A stretch of DNA of 7,764 bases, taken from positions 1 to 7,764 of the forward strand of contig WTAG01000442.1 of NCBI GenBank assembly GCA_013139755.1, in the 5' to 3' direction. Both the position numbers and the translations under genes were made by a program. Numbering within the stretch: the stretch's first letter is position 1; the number at the start of each line of letters is the position of its first letter. The DNA comes from Methylomarinum sp. GTDB taxonomy: Bacteria; Pseudomonadota; Gammaproteobacteria; Methylococcales; Methylomonadaceae. This document shows, piece after piece, positions 1-5,279 of the stretch. Below the pieces are notes generated by a model. It made no database searches, had not been told where the DNA came from, and saw only the letters and a program-made list of their open reading frames with translations.

Positions 1-125
1 ACCTAACACCTATAGAAGAAGTTTATCTCAACCCAATGACGATAAAAAATGGTTCGATAAAAAACAATACATTTGAAAAACACACATAAGGTAACAAAAA
101 GCGACAGGTTGGTTGACATTTAGCG

Positions 126-158
126 CCTCTTTGGAAAGGGTAGCTGGGGAGGTTTTTA
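126..158 (-). repeat. Diverged copy of a G-rich/C-rich intergenic repeat
   Basis: Read on the minus strand this stretch gives AAACCTCCCCAGCTACCCTT followed by CCAAAGAGG. It has the same layout as the repeat at 199-238: A-rich lead, C block, short spacer, C block, TTT, CAAA, G block. It lies in the opposite orientation to that copy, about 40 bp away. The two are clearly related but diverged, and together could form an imperfect long hairpin. The assignment rests on this visual alignment only. Confidence 0.45.
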
Positions 159-198
159 ATTACAATAAGGCTTTTTAATATCAATGTCTTATTTTTTA

Positions 199-238
199 TT
201 AAATCCCCCTCAATCCCCATTTTTCAAAGGGGGAGGTA
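199..238 (+). repeat. Short interspersed palindromic-type repeat (CCCCCT...AGGGGG)
   Basis: The unit reads TTAAATCCCCCTCAATCCCC, then ATTTTTCAAAGGGGGAGG. A block of five C at 205-209 can pair with five G at 229-233. Repeats of this form recur in many copies between genes in several bacterial genomes, from recollection of the pattern rather than a search. It carries no coding capacity. With the copy at 126-158 it forms an inverted pair. Function unknown; candidates are a remnant of a small non-autonomous mobile repeat or a transcript-end structure. Confidence 0.5.
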
Positions 239-377
239 TAAAAAAACTGGGGGTAAGCCGCAATGTTATTATGTTAAGAGGAAATATCAAAGAAGGGACT
301 ATTAGCGCTGAGAAAGATCAAGGGAATCACGACCAATGGTCCCTCCCTACCCCATTCATTAACTTAACGACATGGGG

Positions 378-407
378 TGTAATGGTCTAATAATCTTGGA
401 AGGATTT
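378..407 (+). repeat. Left terminal inverted repeat of the IS3 element
   Basis: Starts TGTAATGGTC and carries TTGGAAG about 18 bases in. It pairs with the right end at 1613-1642. The outer ten bases are perfect, the middle AT-rich part is diverged, and the inner block is conserved. This two-block layout fits transposase recognition of separated contacts. Confidence 0.9.
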
Positions 408-413
408 ATAGCT

Positions 414-434
414 TATAATCCTCAAAAATTAGGA
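414..434 (+). promoter_or_regulatory. Possible -10 box and ribosome binding site for the IS transposase
   Basis: A perfect TATAAT lies at 414-419, 22 bases before the orfA start. No good -35 box sits at the usual spacing, so the promoter is weak or a half-site, as is common in IS3 elements that gain strength when the ends are joined in the circular intermediate. AGGA at 431-434, seven bases before ATG 442, is the likely Shine-Dalgarno and supports that start. Confidence 0.45.
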
Positions 435-441
435 CTATTAA

Positions 442-765
442 ATGACCAGTACAATTACACGCAAAACTAAAATAATTTTTACAGCAGAACAGCGGCTAGA
501 TTATGCCAAATTAATGGTAGATGAAGGGTATACCAATAAACAAGTGATGGAACTATCAGGAGCGGGAGCATCTGCCGTCACACGATGGAAAAAGCAATAT
601 TTAGAAGAGCTTAATGGTAAAACCCCCGAAGGTAAACAAGCGCTTACACCCGAGCAACAGAAAATACAGAGCCTTGAAAAGCAGCTATGGCGAGCCAAAA
701 GAGATAATGAAATATTAAAAAAGGCCACCGCCTTCTTTGTTCGAGAAAACAACAATCTGAATTAA
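442..765 (+). CDS. IS3-family transposase OrfA (helix-turn-helix subunit)
   Basis: This 107-residue protein is the DNA-binding partner of the IS3 transposase. In this family OrfA binds the terminal repeats and, made alone, moderates transposition. Residues about 15-55 form the helix-turn-helix (EQRLDYAKLMVDEGYTNKQV, then SAVTRWKKQY). Residues about 68-100 are a heptad-rich stretch (QKIQSLEKQLWRAKRDNEIL) that serves as the leucine-zipper-like dimerisation region. ATG 442 has AGGA seven bases upstream. The frame ends with TAA just after the slippery site at 717-723, so the normal product lacks the catalytic domain. It lies within the inverted repeats of the 1265-bp element. The length is usual for the family and no damage is seen. 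Confidence 0.93.
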   Translation: MTSTITRKTKIIFTAEQRLDYAKLMVDEGYTNKQVMELSGAGASAVTRWKKQYLEELNGKTPEGKQALTPEQQKIQSLEKQLWRAKRDNEILKKATAFFVRENNNLN

Positions 766-1613
766 TTGTTGAAATAAAGAAGGCCAGCCCAGAGTATCAA
801 ACCAGAGAGCTTTGTAAATTATTTAAGATCAGTGTGAGCACTCATTATTATCAAATAAACAAACAGGTTGGCAATGAAGAAAAAAAAGTAATTGCACATA
901 TAAAAGCCATAGCGATTGAAAATAAGCATAGTTATGGTAAGCGTAGGATAAGACTTGAGCTTGCTAGCAAAGGGATAAAGATGGGGATACATAAAACCGC
1001 GACAATGATGAAAAAAGCTAATGTTACGGCTATCAGGCCAAGAAAACGACATAGCTACCCAGCGGGTGAAATACATAAAAAGGCAGATAACCTACTTAAC
1101 CGCCAGTTTAACCCAAAGACGGTGCATACTCACTGGGTTGGCGACATCACATATATTAAGACGTATACGGGCTGGAGCTATTTGGCTTGTGTACTCGACC
1201 TTGGATCACGGGAAATTATGGGCTGGGCCTTATCAGAAGAACCTAATGCAAAGCTTGCTAAATCAGCATTGCAGCATGCAATTAATAAGCATAAACCTGA
1301 TGCACAACACTTAATGTTTCACTCGGATCAAGGTGTGCAGTATTCAGCAAATGTTTTTGTTAATTGCCTAAATAACTTAAATATTACCCAAAGTATGAGT
1401 CGACGAGGTAATTGTTGGGACAATGCTGTTATGGAACGTTTTTTCAGAAGTTTAAAGACAGAGCGTCTTAATTATTTAAGCTTTATTAATCATCAATCTG
1501 TCGTCAATACAGTAGAAAGTTATATTAGGTTTTATAACTACAAAAGAATACATTCTGCTATTGATTATAAAACCCCTCATGAGAAAACCAAAGAAATGAA
1601 AAAAGCGGCTTAA
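442..1613 (+). CDS. IS3-family OrfAB fusion transposase made by -1 ribosomal frameshift
   Basis: A shift from the orfA frame into the orfB frame at A-AAA-AAG (717-723) gives a single protein of about 390 residues. It joins the N-terminal helix-turn-helix and zipper to the C-terminal DDE catalytic domain. In the IS3 family this fusion is the true transposase, acting through a figure-eight and then a circular intermediate. The orfB frame is open continuously from just before the slip site to the TAA at 1611-1613. Residues after the junction read GHRLLCSRKQQSELIVEIKK, a good family match to the linker region. The fusion is inferred from the slippery heptamer and frame register, and is well supported by how the family works. 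Confidence 0.85.
717..723 (+). promoter_or_regulatory. A-AAA-AAG slippery heptamer for -1 frameshifting in the IS
   Basis: In the orfA frame the codons read TTA AAA AAG, so the heptamer A AAA AAG is placed exactly as X XXY YYZ. It is the classic bacterial -1 slippery sequence, used in dnaX and in IS3-family elements. AAGGC (721-725) and GCCTT (730-734) could form a small hairpin, but it overlaps the slip site. No obvious stronger stimulator was seen. Confidence 0.85.
834..1613 (+). CDS. IS3-family transposase OrfB (DDE integrase domain)
   Basis: This is the catalytic part of the IS3 transposase. The start given is a GTG and only marks a minimal open frame. The protein is expected mainly as the C-terminal part of the OrfAB fusion, since the frame is open upstream to the slip site. 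Counting from the GTG, residues about 20-75 carry the HTH_21-like region (HSYGKRRIRLEL). The retroviral integrase-type core shows D104 in WVGDITYI, D165 in FHSDQGVQYS and E201 in DNAVMERFFRSLKTE. D165 to E201 is exactly the DX35E spacing of the family. The motif RGNCWDNA before the glutamate is highly characteristic. The end, YNYKRIHSAIDYKTP, matches the family's conserved tail. The stop codon's last base begins the right inverted repeat. It looks intact. Confidence 0.93.
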   Translation: MSTHYYQINKQVGNEEKKVIAHIKAIAIENKHSYGKRRIRLELASKGIKMGIHKTATMMKKANVTAIRPRKRHSYPAGEIHKKADNLLNRQFNPKTVHTHWVGDITYIKTYTGWSYLACVLDLGSREIMGWALSEEPNAKLAKSALQHAINKHKPDAQHLMFHSDQGVQYSANVFVNCLNNLNITQSMSRRGNCWDNAVMERFFRSLKTERLNYLSFINHQSVVNTVESYIRFYNYKRIHSAIDYKTPHEKTKEMKKAA

Positions 1614-1642
1614 AATACTTCCAAAAAAACTTGACCATTACA
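1613..1642 (-). repeat. Right terminal inverted repeat of the IS3 element
   Basis: Read on the minus strand it begins TGTAATGGTC and carries TTGGAAG, matching the left end at 24 of 30 positions. It overlaps the last base of the orfB stop codon. The sequence outside (GATACT) is unlike the left flank, so no target duplication is visible. Confidence 0.9.
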
Positions 1643-1728
1643 GATACTCACCTGACACAGTCCCTAAGGCCATGCCTTTTCCCTTCTCGCTCACTACCAA
1701 AACTCTTTACCTCAGCTGCAGAGGGCGG
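1643..1728. other. Start of a third cassette, cut by the IS; no intact gene
   Basis: If attC-A is correctly read on the minus strand, this is the first part of the next cassette, beginning TTACAAACCGCC at about 1735 and running leftwards into the IS. On the minus strand an ATG at 1673-1671 with AAGGGAAAAGG before it would start a peptide MALGTVSGEY that stops inside the IS end. Reading through to the other IS flank also hits a stop at once. The gene, if there was one, is broken or lost. The absence of a target duplication fits a deletion at this junction. Confidence 0.35.
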
Positions 1729-1862
1729 TTTGTAACCAGCTCCTTTCAGCCGATTACGAGAGACCTACTCTCATCTTTACTATAGTTACGAGCAACTTCG
1801 TTGCTCTCTTGGCACACAAATATGACGCTTTTTATGGTCGGCTGGAAGCGCTTGTTATAAGC
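1729..1862 (-). repeat. Integron attC recombination site (attC-A), long form
   Basis: An imperfect inverted repeat brackets about 130 bases, the size of a long (VCR-like) attC. The inner arms CTTTCAGCCGA (1743-1753) and TCGGCTGGAAG (1838-1848) pair with one G-T wobble. Outside them come GTAACCAGC on the left and GCGCTTGTTATAAGC on the right, giving AAC/GTT core boxes at 1734-1736 and 1854-1856. On the minus strand the R'' box is TTATAAC and the R' box GTTACAA. AGCTTATAAC at this end is the exact reverse complement of GTTATAAGCT at the start of the cassette (4591 leftwards), as the circular-cassette model demands. The loop holds two further hairpins: GAGAG/CTCTC at 1758-1772 and a 7-bp stem GAGCAAC/GTTGCTC with a TTC loop at 1790-1806. 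The R' box departs from the GTTRRRY consensus. Confidence 0.75.
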
Positions 1863-1963
1863 TATTTTGCATAGGTAATAAATTTACCATGATACTTTTT
1901 ATAATTATTTGAAGTAACATTAGGGAATTCAGTAAGTAATAGTTTCATAAGACATGAGTTATG

Positions 1964-3433
1964 TTATCTCCCTATATACCAAAGTAAACTTATAATAAAA
2001 AATATTACACTTAAAGAACGATCCCATAATGTACAAAATGACTTTTTTTTATTTTCAATATATTTAACATCAGACCTATGCTGTTTATCATTATTTAAAA
2101 CATTTAAGAGGTCTTCAGGTAATAATAAATCGTTATATCGATCTTTTAGAGCTAAATAATTTTCAATAAAACGATCTTTTTCTTCATCTAATTCTTTTAG
2201 TGCATATTTCATAATAATTATGTTTATAATTGAGAATGCAATAAATAGATAATAAACTTCTTCCGTTACAAGTACTCCATCATTGTTTTTACTTAATATT
2301 CTTAACAGAAAAACAGATGCAAAAAATGAATACATTGTCCAAATACTACTTTTATAGTACCCTGAAATACTTTTGACAATTTCACTAGCTTTATCAGATG
2401 AATTTTGTATAAACTCAGAAAGTTTATTTTTTATCTCAATATATTGCTTTACATTTTCTTTTAGGTAAATCTGATAACCAGACCCTATAGATTGCAATGT
2501 TTTTTCTTGAATATTCAACAGATTATCTTGGACTAAATGTAAAGAAATAATATTCCTAGACACCCCTACTTTATCTACAATATTTCCTTCTCCAAAGACC
2601 CATTTATATATTTCATAATATTCATCTTCAGATTTTGATTTAATTTCATTAGAAACAGAAATATTTTTAGAAAAAAGCCGATAACCATTAAGTCTTAAAT
2701 GAATTCCGCTATCATCAGAGAATCTTGAAAAATCACAAATATAGACTAATGATGAAATTAATTTTAATTTTTTAAATAAATCTACCAAACTAATAACATC
2801 TGGCAGAATATCAAAATTAAAATCTTCTGGGATGAAATTAAATTGCGAAGCATTAGCAAAGTGTCCTACTTTATCTCTCTTTGTATGTAATTCAGACCTC
2901 TCAATCTGTTTTTCAAATTGAACGTCACTATTAAATGTAGTAAATAAAAAACAATTTGTTTTAACATCCTTATTCAATTCATATACACGAAGTATCTGTA
3001 CATCACTTGCTAGCTCCTGTATTTTTTTAAAAGAAGAAGGAATGCCTCCTTCTGACCAAAATTTTACAAAATCGGTTAAAGAATATACAGATATTTCTCC
3101 AAATTTTCGAGATTTATTAATTACAATATCAAGACTATATTTATCAGTTTCATCTCTAATTGAGAGCTTAGCTTCTAAACCTGATAAAAAAATATCAATA
3201 CTTTCTTTCTCAGAATTATTTAATACACTATCCTCAGATGAATCCACGCGGAAAATAATATTTACACTATCTCTACCTGGAATTAAAGCTAATGCAGTCT
3301 CTAATTCAATATTATTCGGTTTATAAGGATTACTAATATCATATTTACATGAAAAATAAGAATTGTTTTCGATAATTTCAATTAATGTATATTCAGAGCA
3401 AAATAGTTCTGTAATTTGCTCTGCAATAATCAT
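1964..3433 (-). CDS. Uncharacterised protein with large soluble N-terminus and three C-terminal membrane segments
   Basis: I do not recognise this 489-residue protein. Residues 1-300 look soluble and cytoplasmic, with no signal peptide and no obvious catalytic motif. About 306-350 is helical and charged, with coiled-coil potential (QEKTLQSIG, YIEIKNKLSEFIQNSSDKAS). Membrane segments are seen at about 363-381 (SSIWTMYSFFASVFLLRIL), 393-411 (EVYYLFIAFSIINIIIMKY) and 471-487 (DRSLSVIFFIISLLWYI). Between the second and third is a charged helical stretch of about 60 residues. The ATG overlaps the stop of the upstream NA37-like gene as ATGA, with GGAAG seven bases before it, so the two are translationally coupled and probably work together. 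Coiled coil plus terminal membrane helices would suit a membrane-acting effector partnered with a DNA-associated sensor, but that is a guess from layout. Confidence 0.85.
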   Translation of the reverse strand: MIIAEQITELFCSEYTLIEIIENNSYFSCKYDISNPYKPNNIELETALALIPGRDSVNIIFRVDSSEDSVLNNSEKESIDIFLSGLEAKLSIRDETDKYSLDIVINKSRKFGEISVYSLTDFVKFWSEGGIPSSFKKIQELASDVQILRVYELNKDVKTNCFLFTTFNSDVQFEKQIERSELHTKRDKVGHFANASQFNFIPEDFNFDILPDVISLVDLFKKLKLISSLVYICDFSRFSDDSGIHLRLNGYRLFSKNISVSNEIKSKSEDEYYEIYKWVFGEGNIVDKVGVSRNIISLHLVQDNLLNIQEKTLQSIGSGYQIYLKENVKQYIEIKNKLSEFIQNSSDKASEIVKSISGYYKSSIWTMYSFFASVFLLRILSKNNDGVLVTEEVYYLFIAFSIINIIIMKYALKELDEEKDRFIENYLALKDRYNDLLLPEDLLNVLNNDKQHRSDVKYIENKKKSFCTLWDRSLSVIFFIISLLWYIGR

Positions 3434-4464
3434 TCTGTCACTTCCAATGCCTTATTGAACTCTGCATATCCAATTTCTGAAAAAATTCGAATATACTTTC
3501 TTCCATTCTCAGCCTCCCCAGTATCAATTAGACTTGAAAGGTTATTGATTTCACCAGTGAATTTTAGCTCTAAATTTTCAGCAAGCTTAATCTGATCCTT
3601 GATTTTTGCTGTAATTGATGAAATCGATATATCAAACTGAGAATCAAACTTATATTTTTCAGGTAATGCTAATATTTGTTGTTTAATTTTTTCCATATTT
3701 AGTTCTTGATTATCAGGTTGATAATCATTGAAAACTGAATCCACTAGTGTATCAAAGGTACAACTTTCATTAGTTCTAAAATAACTTATTACTGCATTTC
3801 TTAGAGTCCAAAAGTCACTTTTAGACACTTTTCGAACATCTTTTCTCAATACTTTATCAATTGAATGAAATGCTAATTCTGTATTCTTTTCTGATGACTT
3901 TAGCTCTTCAAGCTCGAAAAAATGCTTCCACCAATATTCAGATATTTTTTTATTCGTATCTCCAAGCCTTACATTTCCAATAGTTGCTTCATCTTCATAT
4001 GAAATGATTGCTGTTTTCTGGGCTCTTTGATTAACAGGTAGCCCAAGTTTTTCCATTAGGCTGGCTTCATCTAGGTATGGGCTATGATCAACTTTTGTAA
4101 TAACAAGGTTTCTCTGTCCATCAACTGTTACCAATATTTGAACAAGACTACCAGTTCTTAACTCAGTTAAATGCTGCACTCGTTCTTGTGCTATTTTTTC
4201 TATCCGTAGTAATCGTTCAGCAATAATTTGTGATTTTTCTATCCAACATTCTGTGTTTATGCCTAATACCTGTCTTACAATTTCAGTTTCATTAGATGGG
4301 AATTTATACGCCTTATATATGTTGGATTCATACATATCCTCAATTAATTTACCAACATAGGCTCTAAAATCAGTATCTGAACCAACTACAACTCGTTCTC
4401 CTATAGCTTCTTCCTCAAGGTCTATTCTGTGTAATGATGTTTCAACTATACGAATATCAAGCAT
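3430..4464 (-). CDS. Nucleoid-associated-like protein, NA37/YejK family (probable)
   Basis: This 344-residue soluble protein resembles the 37-kDa nucleoid-associated family (Pfam NA37; YejK/NdpA of enteric bacteria). The points of likeness are the opening MLDIRIVETSLHRID, the helical block at about 60-100 (EKSQIIAERLLRIEKIAQER), then an extended-strand core at about 104-157 (TGSLVQILVTVDGQRNLVIT and NQRAQKTAIISYEDEA). After that come SEYWWKHFFELEEL (about 175-188) and a C-terminal strand region LELKFTGEI...GRKYIRIFSE. Family members bind nucleoid DNA, and their molecular role is poorly known. The start has AAGGA seven bases upstream and a near-consensus promoter at 4525-4553. It shares ATGA with the following membrane-protein gene, so the pair forms a compact operon inside one cassette. 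Family assignment is by eye and moderately sure; a role as DNA-sensing half of a two-gene system is inference. Confidence 0.7.
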   Translation of the reverse strand: MLDIRIVETSLHRIDLEEEAIGERVVVGSDTDFRAYVGKLIEDMYESNIYKAYKFPSNETEIVRQVLGINTECWIEKSQIIAERLLRIEKIAQERVQHLTELRTGSLVQILVTVDGQRNLVITKVDHSPYLDEASLMEKLGLPVNQRAQKTAIISYEDEATIGNVRLGDTNKKISEYWWKHFFELEELKSSEKNTELAFHSIDKVLRKDVRKVSKSDFWTLRNAVISYFRTNESCTFDTLVDSVFNDYQPDNQELNMEKIKQQILALPEKYKFDSQFDISISSITAKIKDQIKLAENLELKFTGEINNLSSLIDTGEAENGRKYIRIFSEIGYAEFNKALEVTE

Positions 4465-4524
4465 TTTTTTCCTTATTAATTAAGCTAATGATTCTGTGTA
4501 TTTTTATAATTCTATAAATAGTAA

Positions 4525-4553
4525 ATTGTAGTTTTTCAGCCATTTTTTTTCAA
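4525..4553 (-). promoter_or_regulatory. Sigma-70-like promoter for the NA37-like/membrane-protein operon
   Basis: On the minus strand TTGAAA (4553-4548) and TACAAT (4530-4525) are separated by exactly 17 bases. Each hexamer differs from consensus at one position. It lies about 60 bases upstream of ATG 4464 and inside cassette 2, so the cassette carries its own transcription start and would not depend on a distant integron promoter. Confidence 0.7.
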
Positions 4554-4582
4554 AAAGAAATATTAAAAAGCAGTATTCTTGA

Positions 4583-4618
4583 GCTTATAACAGTCTGCGT
4601 GTAAGCTATTGTTAGCAT
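4583..4618 (-). repeat. Shortened attC-like junction between cassettes 1 and 2 (attC-C)
   Basis: On the minus strand ATGCTAAC (4618-4611) is followed after only 19 bases by GTTATAAGC (4591-4583). The first box is the reverse complement of the start of cassette 1 (GTTAGCAT at 6670), and the second begins cassette 2 and matches the end of attC-A. These are therefore R'' and R' boxes, but the inner L boxes and the folding stem of a normal attC (at least about 57 bases) are missing. AGCTTA/TAAGCT gives only a 6-bp pairing. This looks like a collapsed or deleted attC that can no longer fold as an integrase substrate. A perfect 12-bp palindrome TTAGCATGCTAA overlaps its outer edge (4612-4623). Confidence 0.5.
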
Positions 4619-4630
4619 GCTAATTGTTTT

Positions 4631-5194
4631 CTATGTGATAGAAATATTAAAATAAACTAGGGCTTTTTTATGCAGATAATCATTGGGTTTGATTTTATTT
4701 GACAAATGACCACTTAAATGAGGCGATATATGTGACGGAAATATTTCACTTATTTCCTTGGAATAATTTTTTAAGGTAACGGTTTCATGCCCTATAAAAA
4801 CCTTTAGATTGTTTTTTTTTATGAAAATAACAACTGGTTGAATAGCTCCCATTCCCTGTATAAGCTGTTTCCCATCGAAACCATATTCTCGACAATGTGC
4901 CCATAAATATAAAGTTATGTTTGTGTCGTTACTTTTCTCTGCCCCACCAAGTGTGTGAGTACAAAAAACTCTACTTTTAGGAATAATACTTTTATTAGTT
5001 CTAATTTCAGGGATTTTTGCTAAATATTCATTTATATTGTCATTCAAGCCTAAAATTTCTTTTTCTAATTCTGGAAAAATAAAAGAATAAAAATATTTTG
5101 AGTAAACAAATTGAGAAATAGGCTTATTAAATAAAGCAAGCATTATGCTAAGAAATAGTACAAAATAAAGCATTATTTTTGTTTTATTTTCCAT
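4631..5194 (-). CDS. Small membrane-anchored extracytoplasmic protein, function unknown
   Basis: This 187-residue protein has one N-terminal membrane helix at about 7-23 (IMLYFVLFLSIMLALF) without a clear cleavage site. A domain of about 150 residues follows that should face the periplasm. That domain has two cysteines (C78, C101), which could form a disulfide, and motifs such as NITLYLWAHCREYG, GAIQPVVIFIK and ISEIFPSHI. The pattern '(Y/L)W...Y...PV..I...IFP' reminds me of unnamed proteins common in Gram-positive bacteria, but I cannot name a family. It follows the amidase gene in the same cassette with a hairpin terminator between. AGGA lies 12 bases before the ATG, rather far. An inhibitor or partner of the amidase is possible and unproven. 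A small hairpin (4628-4644) overlaps its stop codon. Confidence 0.75.
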   Translation of the reverse strand: MENKTKIMLYFVLFLSIMLALFNKPISQFVYSKYFYSFIFPELEKEILGLNDNINEYLAKIPEIRTNKSIIPKSRVFCTHTLGGAEKSNDTNITLYLWAHCREYGFDGKQLIQGMGAIQPVVIFIKKNNLKVFIGHETVTLKNYSKEISEIFPSHISPHLSGHLSNKIKPNDYLHKKALVYFNISIT

Positions 5195-5227
5195 GTTTTT
5201 TTTATTTCCTGAATTTGTAATTTAAAA

Positions 5228-5264
5228 TAAAGATTCCCTACTTCATTACCGTAGGGAATCTTTA
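5228..5264 (-). terminator. Hairpin terminator after the amidase gene
   Basis: A perfect 14-bp stem (core AAAGATTCCCTAC / GTAGGGAATCTTT) encloses a 9-base loop. On the minus strand ATTTTAAATT follows, giving a moderate T-rich tail. It starts 16 bases after the amidase stop codon and lies only about 34 bases before the next ATG. It should therefore reduce transcription into the 187-residue gene unless there is read-through. Confidence 0.8.
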
Positions 5265-5279
5265 ATCTAGCTTTAAAGT

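Larger units (their letters stand above)
1..377. other. Non-coding stretch left of the insertion sequence
   Basis: No convincing gene was found here. Short open frames on both strands lack ribosome binding sites and run through repeats. Positions 1-125 are AT-rich with nothing recognised. Two related G-rich/C-rich repeats follow (126-158 and 199-238, listed separately). Close to the insertion sequence, ACCCCAT (349-355) and ATGGGGT (372-378) form a 7-bp inverted repeat with a 16-nt loop whose right arm touches the first base of the element. AATGGTC at 335-341 also matches bases 4-10 of the element's end, probably by chance. If the cassette array continues leftwards this could be the distal part of a third cassette, but no attC site was found to show it. 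Confidence 0.6.
378..1642 (+). mobile_element. IS3-family insertion sequence, complete, 1265 bp
   Basis: The element is bounded by imperfect 30-bp inverted repeats (378-407 and 1613-1642), identical at 24 of 30 positions by hand. Both ends begin TGTAATGGTC inwards and share a second block, TTGGAAG. They start with the usual 5'-TG of the IS3 family. Inside are orfA and orfB in overlapping frames with a -1 slippery site between them, a DDE integrase domain, and a total length typical of the family. The bases just outside, ATGGGG on the left and GATACT on the right, do not form the expected 3-5 bp target duplication. One flank may therefore have been rearranged after insertion, or the element arrived by recombination. 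Both reading frames look intact, so it may be active. Subgroup not assigned. Confidence 0.93.
1854..4591 (-). mobile_element. Putative integron gene cassette 2 (NA37-like gene plus membrane-protein gene)
   Basis: On the minus strand the cassette begins TTATAAGCT at 4590 and ends with AGCTTATAAC in attC-A, a 10-bp end-to-end complementarity expected of a single mobile cassette. It contains its own sigma-70-like promoter, two genes in the cassette orientation overlapping by four bases, and about 100 bp between the last stop and the attC. Cassettes of more than 2.5 kb with two genes and a promoter are unusual, since most carry one promoterless gene. The left junction is with a shortened attC (4583-4618), so excision with cassette 1 may now be impaired. 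The cassette status is inferred from the boundary sequences. No integrase is present in the window. Confidence 0.65.

Noticed and set aside
23..220. Open frame of 65 codons on the minus strand
   Set aside because: It runs through both copies of the C-rich/G-rich repeat, has no ribosome binding site and no recognisable protein character.
184..390. Open frame on the plus strand starting in the repeat and ending in the IS left end
   Set aside because: Its sequence is repeat-derived (PPQSPFFKGG is the translation of the repeat) and it crosses an IS boundary, so it is not a native gene.
1875..1889. Terminator after the three-helix membrane-protein gene
   Set aside because: GGTAA/TTACC is only a 5-bp stem with no T-run, too weak to call.
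1964..4464. Kiwa-type (KwaA/KwaB) defence system
   Set aside because: There are also a membrane and a DNA-associated protein there, but the membrane protein here is far longer with only three C-terminal helices, and the soluble partner looks like NA37, not the KwaB family.
4628..4644. Terminator after the 187-residue gene
   Set aside because: TTTCTAT/ATAGAAA forms only an AT-rich 7-bp hairpin overlapping the stop codon, without a T-run following on the minus strand.
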